Source: Chloroflexota bacterium (GTDB lineage Bacteria > Chloroflexota > Limnocylindria > Limnocylindrales > CSP1-4). From it: a DNA stretch of 6,013 bases. Both the position numbers and the translations under genes were made by a program. Each line of letters begins with the position of its first letter. Positions within the stretch are counted from its first letter, which is position 1. The stretch is from the NCBI GenBank assembly GCA_025355255.1, contig JANYAA010000221.1:1-6013 (forward strand), in the 5' to 3' direction. The notes beneath the pieces were generated by a model. That model was not told the DNA's origin, ran no database searches, and saw nothing but the letters and a program-made list of their open reading frames with translations. Positions 5,621-6,013 of this stretch are shown here, in pieces.

Positions 5621-6013
5621 ATGCCTGACGAGATCCTGATCCTTGGCCGTTCCGACCTCGAGGCGCTCGAGATCGACTGGTCAGCGGTGGTTGACGTTCT
5701 CGAGGACGCGTTCCGGCACAAGGCGGCGGGGCTCGTGCAGAACCCGCCCAAGCCCGCCATCCACCCGCGGCCGGAGTCCTTCATCAACGCCATGCCCGCG
5801 TACATCGGTGGATCGGACCGCGCGGGTCTCAAGTGGGTGGCCGGGTACGAGAGCAATCGGGCCCTCGGCCTGCCGTACATCTACGGCGTCTTCCTGCTCA
5901 CCGATGCCGCCACCGGGCGACCGCTGGCGGTGATGGACGGCGGCTGGATCACCGAGATCCGGACCGCGGGTGTCAGCGGCGTGGCGCTGCGCCAACTGCG
6001 GCGACCGGTGTCA
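5621..6013 (+). CDS. Ornithine cyclodeaminase / mu-crystallin family protein, N-terminal part, runs off right edge
   Basis: The frame is open for 131 codons from ATG 5621 to the window end. An in-frame TGA at 5600-5602 leaves this ATG as the only upstream start; no good Shine-Dalgarno precedes it. The peptide begins MPDEILILGRSDLEALEIDW and contains NAMPAYIGG (56-64), GLKWVAGY (69-76, with K71) and the family hallmark MDGGWITEIRTAGVSGVAL (105-123, with R114). From memory, the equivalent lysine and arginine in Pseudomonas ornithine cyclodeaminase (K69, R112) bind the substrate carboxylate, so the active-site half is intact. The NAD-binding Rossmann half lies beyond the edge. Family members include ornithine cyclodeaminase (ornithine to proline plus ammonia), ketimine and pyrroline-2-carboxylate reductases, and alanine dehydrogenases; this fragment cannot separate them. 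Divergence from a DAO-family oxidase favours imino-acid chemistry. Confidence 0.9.
   Translation, partial: MPDEILILGRSDLEALEIDWSAVVDVLEDAFRHKAAGLVQNPPKPAIHPRPESFINAMPAYIGGSDRAGLKWVAGYESNRALGLPYIYGVFLLTDAATGRPLAVMDGGWITEIRTAGVSGVALRQLRRPVS

Noticed and set aside
5158..5880. Minus-strand open frame of 240 codons across the divergent gap
   Set aside because: It covers the start of the OCD-family gene in antisense and the oxidoreductase in a different frame. It has no family resemblance and would remove the intergenic region that both real genes need.

Overview
The window is about two-thirds G+C and densely coded. It reads as chromosomal DNA of a high-GC, rod-forming bacterium. The MreB and MreC sequences, the short-form RmlA and the amino-acid-oxidizing neighbours would suit Chloroflexota (for example the soil and freshwater lineages) or a related high-GC phylum, but this is an impression from protein style, not a phylogeny. 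I see no rRNA, tRNA, CRISPR array, insertion sequence, phage gene or clear intrinsic terminator.

Layout. Positions 1-4130 carry five genes on the minus strand, in transcription order mreB (4130-3072), mreC (3038-2103), rmlA (2063-1296), rmlB (1246-164) and the 5' part of rmlD (164-1, running off the left edge). Gaps are 33, 39 and 49 bp, then a 1-nt overlap, with no terminator-like hairpin between genes, so one transcript is likely. MreB and MreC are core parts of the rod-shape elongation machinery. RmlA, RmlB and RmlD are three of the four enzymes making dTDP-L-rhamnose, a precursor for cell-wall or surface polysaccharide. The usual mreD is not in the place after mreC; the rhamnose genes sit there instead. 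A candidate -10 box and an inverted repeat lie in the 140-bp gap upstream of mreB.

The most unusual structure is at the rmlA/rmlB junction (1241-1300). A 13-bp tandem repeat there carries the start/stop quartet GTGA in every copy. One copy supplies the rmlA stop and another the rmlB GTG start, and an 18-codon mini-ORF runs exactly from the first to the second.

Positions 4271-5449 (minus) encode a complete DAO-family FAD-dependent oxidoreductase. It is divergent from a gene at 5621 (plus, cut by the right edge) for an ornithine cyclodeaminase/mu-crystallin-family enzyme. The 171-bp region between them holds candidate promoter boxes, an inverted repeat and a direct repeat. The pair may act on related amino or imino acids: the oxidase would produce an imine and the OCD-family enzyme would reduce it or cyclize a related amino acid. 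That link is inferred from position and family chemistry only.

Overall this is mostly familiar housekeeping and catabolic content. I found no convincing new multi-gene system. The repeat-built translational junction and the mreBC-rml arrangement are the items most worth checking.
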